Positions 6,417-6,879 of a stretch of 6,879 nucleotides of DNA are shown piece by piece. How positions within the stretch are numbered: the stretch's first letter is position 1; each line of letters begins with the position of its first letter. The notes below the pieces were generated by a model. The model had not been told where the DNA came from, searched no databases, and worked only from the letters and a program-made list of their open reading frames with translations. The stretch is taken from assembly GCA_910588625.1 (NCBI GenBank), contig CAJUQN010000124.1:1-6879 (forward strand). Reading direction: 5' to 3'. Source of the stretch: an uncultured Oscillospiraceae bacterium. Its GTDB lineage: Bacteria > Bacillota > Clostridia > Oscillospirales > Oscillospiraceae. The position numbers were made by a program, and so were the translations under genes.

Positions 6417-6560
6417 TCAGCATTCCAAATTGCAAAAGAAACTATTTGCGATAGGAGAATCCCCATCAGGAGCATTTCTTTTATGATTACAGCGTGGTAC
6501 ATTTTTCTGTTTCCTATACTGCTTGCCTCGCTCCCCGTGCCTTTTTCTGCCAGCCGGCGC
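6417..6560. other. Unassigned sequence between the two mobile-element fossils
   Basis: I recognise no gene, RNA or clear repeat here. A minus-strand frame open from 6502 runs into the OrfA remnant. Its upstream part (MYHAVIIKEM...) resembles nothing I know and has only a poor ribosome binding site. An 8-bp inverted repeat, TGTACCAC (6408-6415) and GTGGTACA (6494-6501), links this stretch to the candidate IS end. Confidence 0.4.
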
Positions 6561-6840
6561 CATGACTGCTTCCCAATCCTCTCGTGTGACCAAGCGCTTA
6601 GCTTCCGCGATTTCCGCTTACATCTGCCGGATCAGCTCGGACAGCTTTTCCTCACATTCGGCTTCCGTACTGTTATAGACACTGCGGGAGTGCTTTTGTC
6701 ATCAGGCCACTTTGGAGGATATTTCCCTTCTCAGAGATGGTCGTTGAGTTGTGTCACACAGCCGGTCCCCGATTTGCGGATCTTGCCCTTATAAGGCTCA
6801 AACGGAGCCTCTGGGGGCTGGTCAGGTGTCAGCGCCAGTG
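6561..6840 (-). pseudogene. Decayed integrase-like N-terminal fragment (tyrosine-recombinase type, tentative)
   Basis: Reading leftward on the minus strand, three pieces line up as one broken coding region. The first is EPYKGKIRKSGTGCVTQLND (about 6750-6810), then HL, a TGA at 6731-6733 where a Trp would fit, and EGKYPPKWPDDK. After a frameshift at the T4 run 6694-6697 (one base short) comes KHSRSVYNSTEAECEEKLSE, then LIRQM, a TAA at 6618-6620, and AEIAEAKRL. The pattern 'GTGxVxQ...EG+Y.p...gk..s..vY..TeaEceeKL.eLi' resembles the arm-type DNA-binding N-terminus of phage/ICE tyrosine integrases. The catalytic domain is not present. The frame may continue beyond the window end. Decay is well supported; the family name is a memory-based guess. 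Confidence 0.45.
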
Positions 6841-6879
6841 ATAAAATGTAAAAAAACGCCGAGGAAAAAATGTAGTTTT

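Noticed and set aside
6165..6794. Plus-strand open frame of 209 codons with hydrophobic stretches
   Set aside because: It runs antisense across both the IS3 remnant and the integrase-like fossil, whose minus-strand reading explains the sequence. I see no good ribosome binding site and no known family pattern.
1..6879. CRISPR array, tRNA, rRNA or riboswitch
   Set aside because: I looked for regularly spaced repeats, cloverleaf or CCA-ended structures and conserved riboswitch cores, and saw none.

Overview
This 6.9-kb window looks like chromosomal DNA of a G+C-rich Firmicute, probably a gut Clostridia/Oscillospiraceae-type bacterium. That is inference from strong AGGAGG-type ribosome binding sites, a CUT1-type ABC importer with no dedicated ATPase, the protein families, and an IS3-family remnant of a kind I associate with Clostridia. 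No species can be named from the sequence alone.

Bases 73-4981 form a compact plus-strand catabolic operon. It encodes a lipoprotein sugar-binding protein, two CUT1 permeases, an HpcH/HpaI-type class II pyruvate aldolase, and a cytoplasmic acetyl-esterase of the CE7 (acetyl xylan esterase / cephalosporin-C deacetylase) family. A strong hairpin lies between the binding-protein gene and the first permease gene. The permease genes overlap by ATGA, and the later gaps are 13 and 24 bases. A separate RpiR/MurR-type regulator (HTH plus SIS domain) follows at 5065-5955, with a good sigma-A-like promoter of its own just after the esterase stop.

A reasonable model is that an acetylated carbohydrate or sugar acid binds the surface lipoprotein and is imported by the two permeases, powered by an MsmX/MalK-like ATPase encoded elsewhere. 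The esterase then removes acetyl groups in the cytoplasm, the aldolase splits a 2-keto-3-deoxy acid intermediate into pyruvate plus an aldehyde, and the regulator senses a phosphosugar. The substrate itself is not determined by the sequence.

Bases 5956-6879 hold no intact gene that I can support. They contain minus-strand fossils. One is an internally deleted IS3-family element in which the first codons of OrfA are joined to the last ~80 codons of OrfB. Next to it is a decayed fragment that resembles the N-terminal region of a tyrosine-type integrase, with two in-frame stops and one frameshift, running on past the window edge. The operon therefore ends at a graveyard of mobile DNA.
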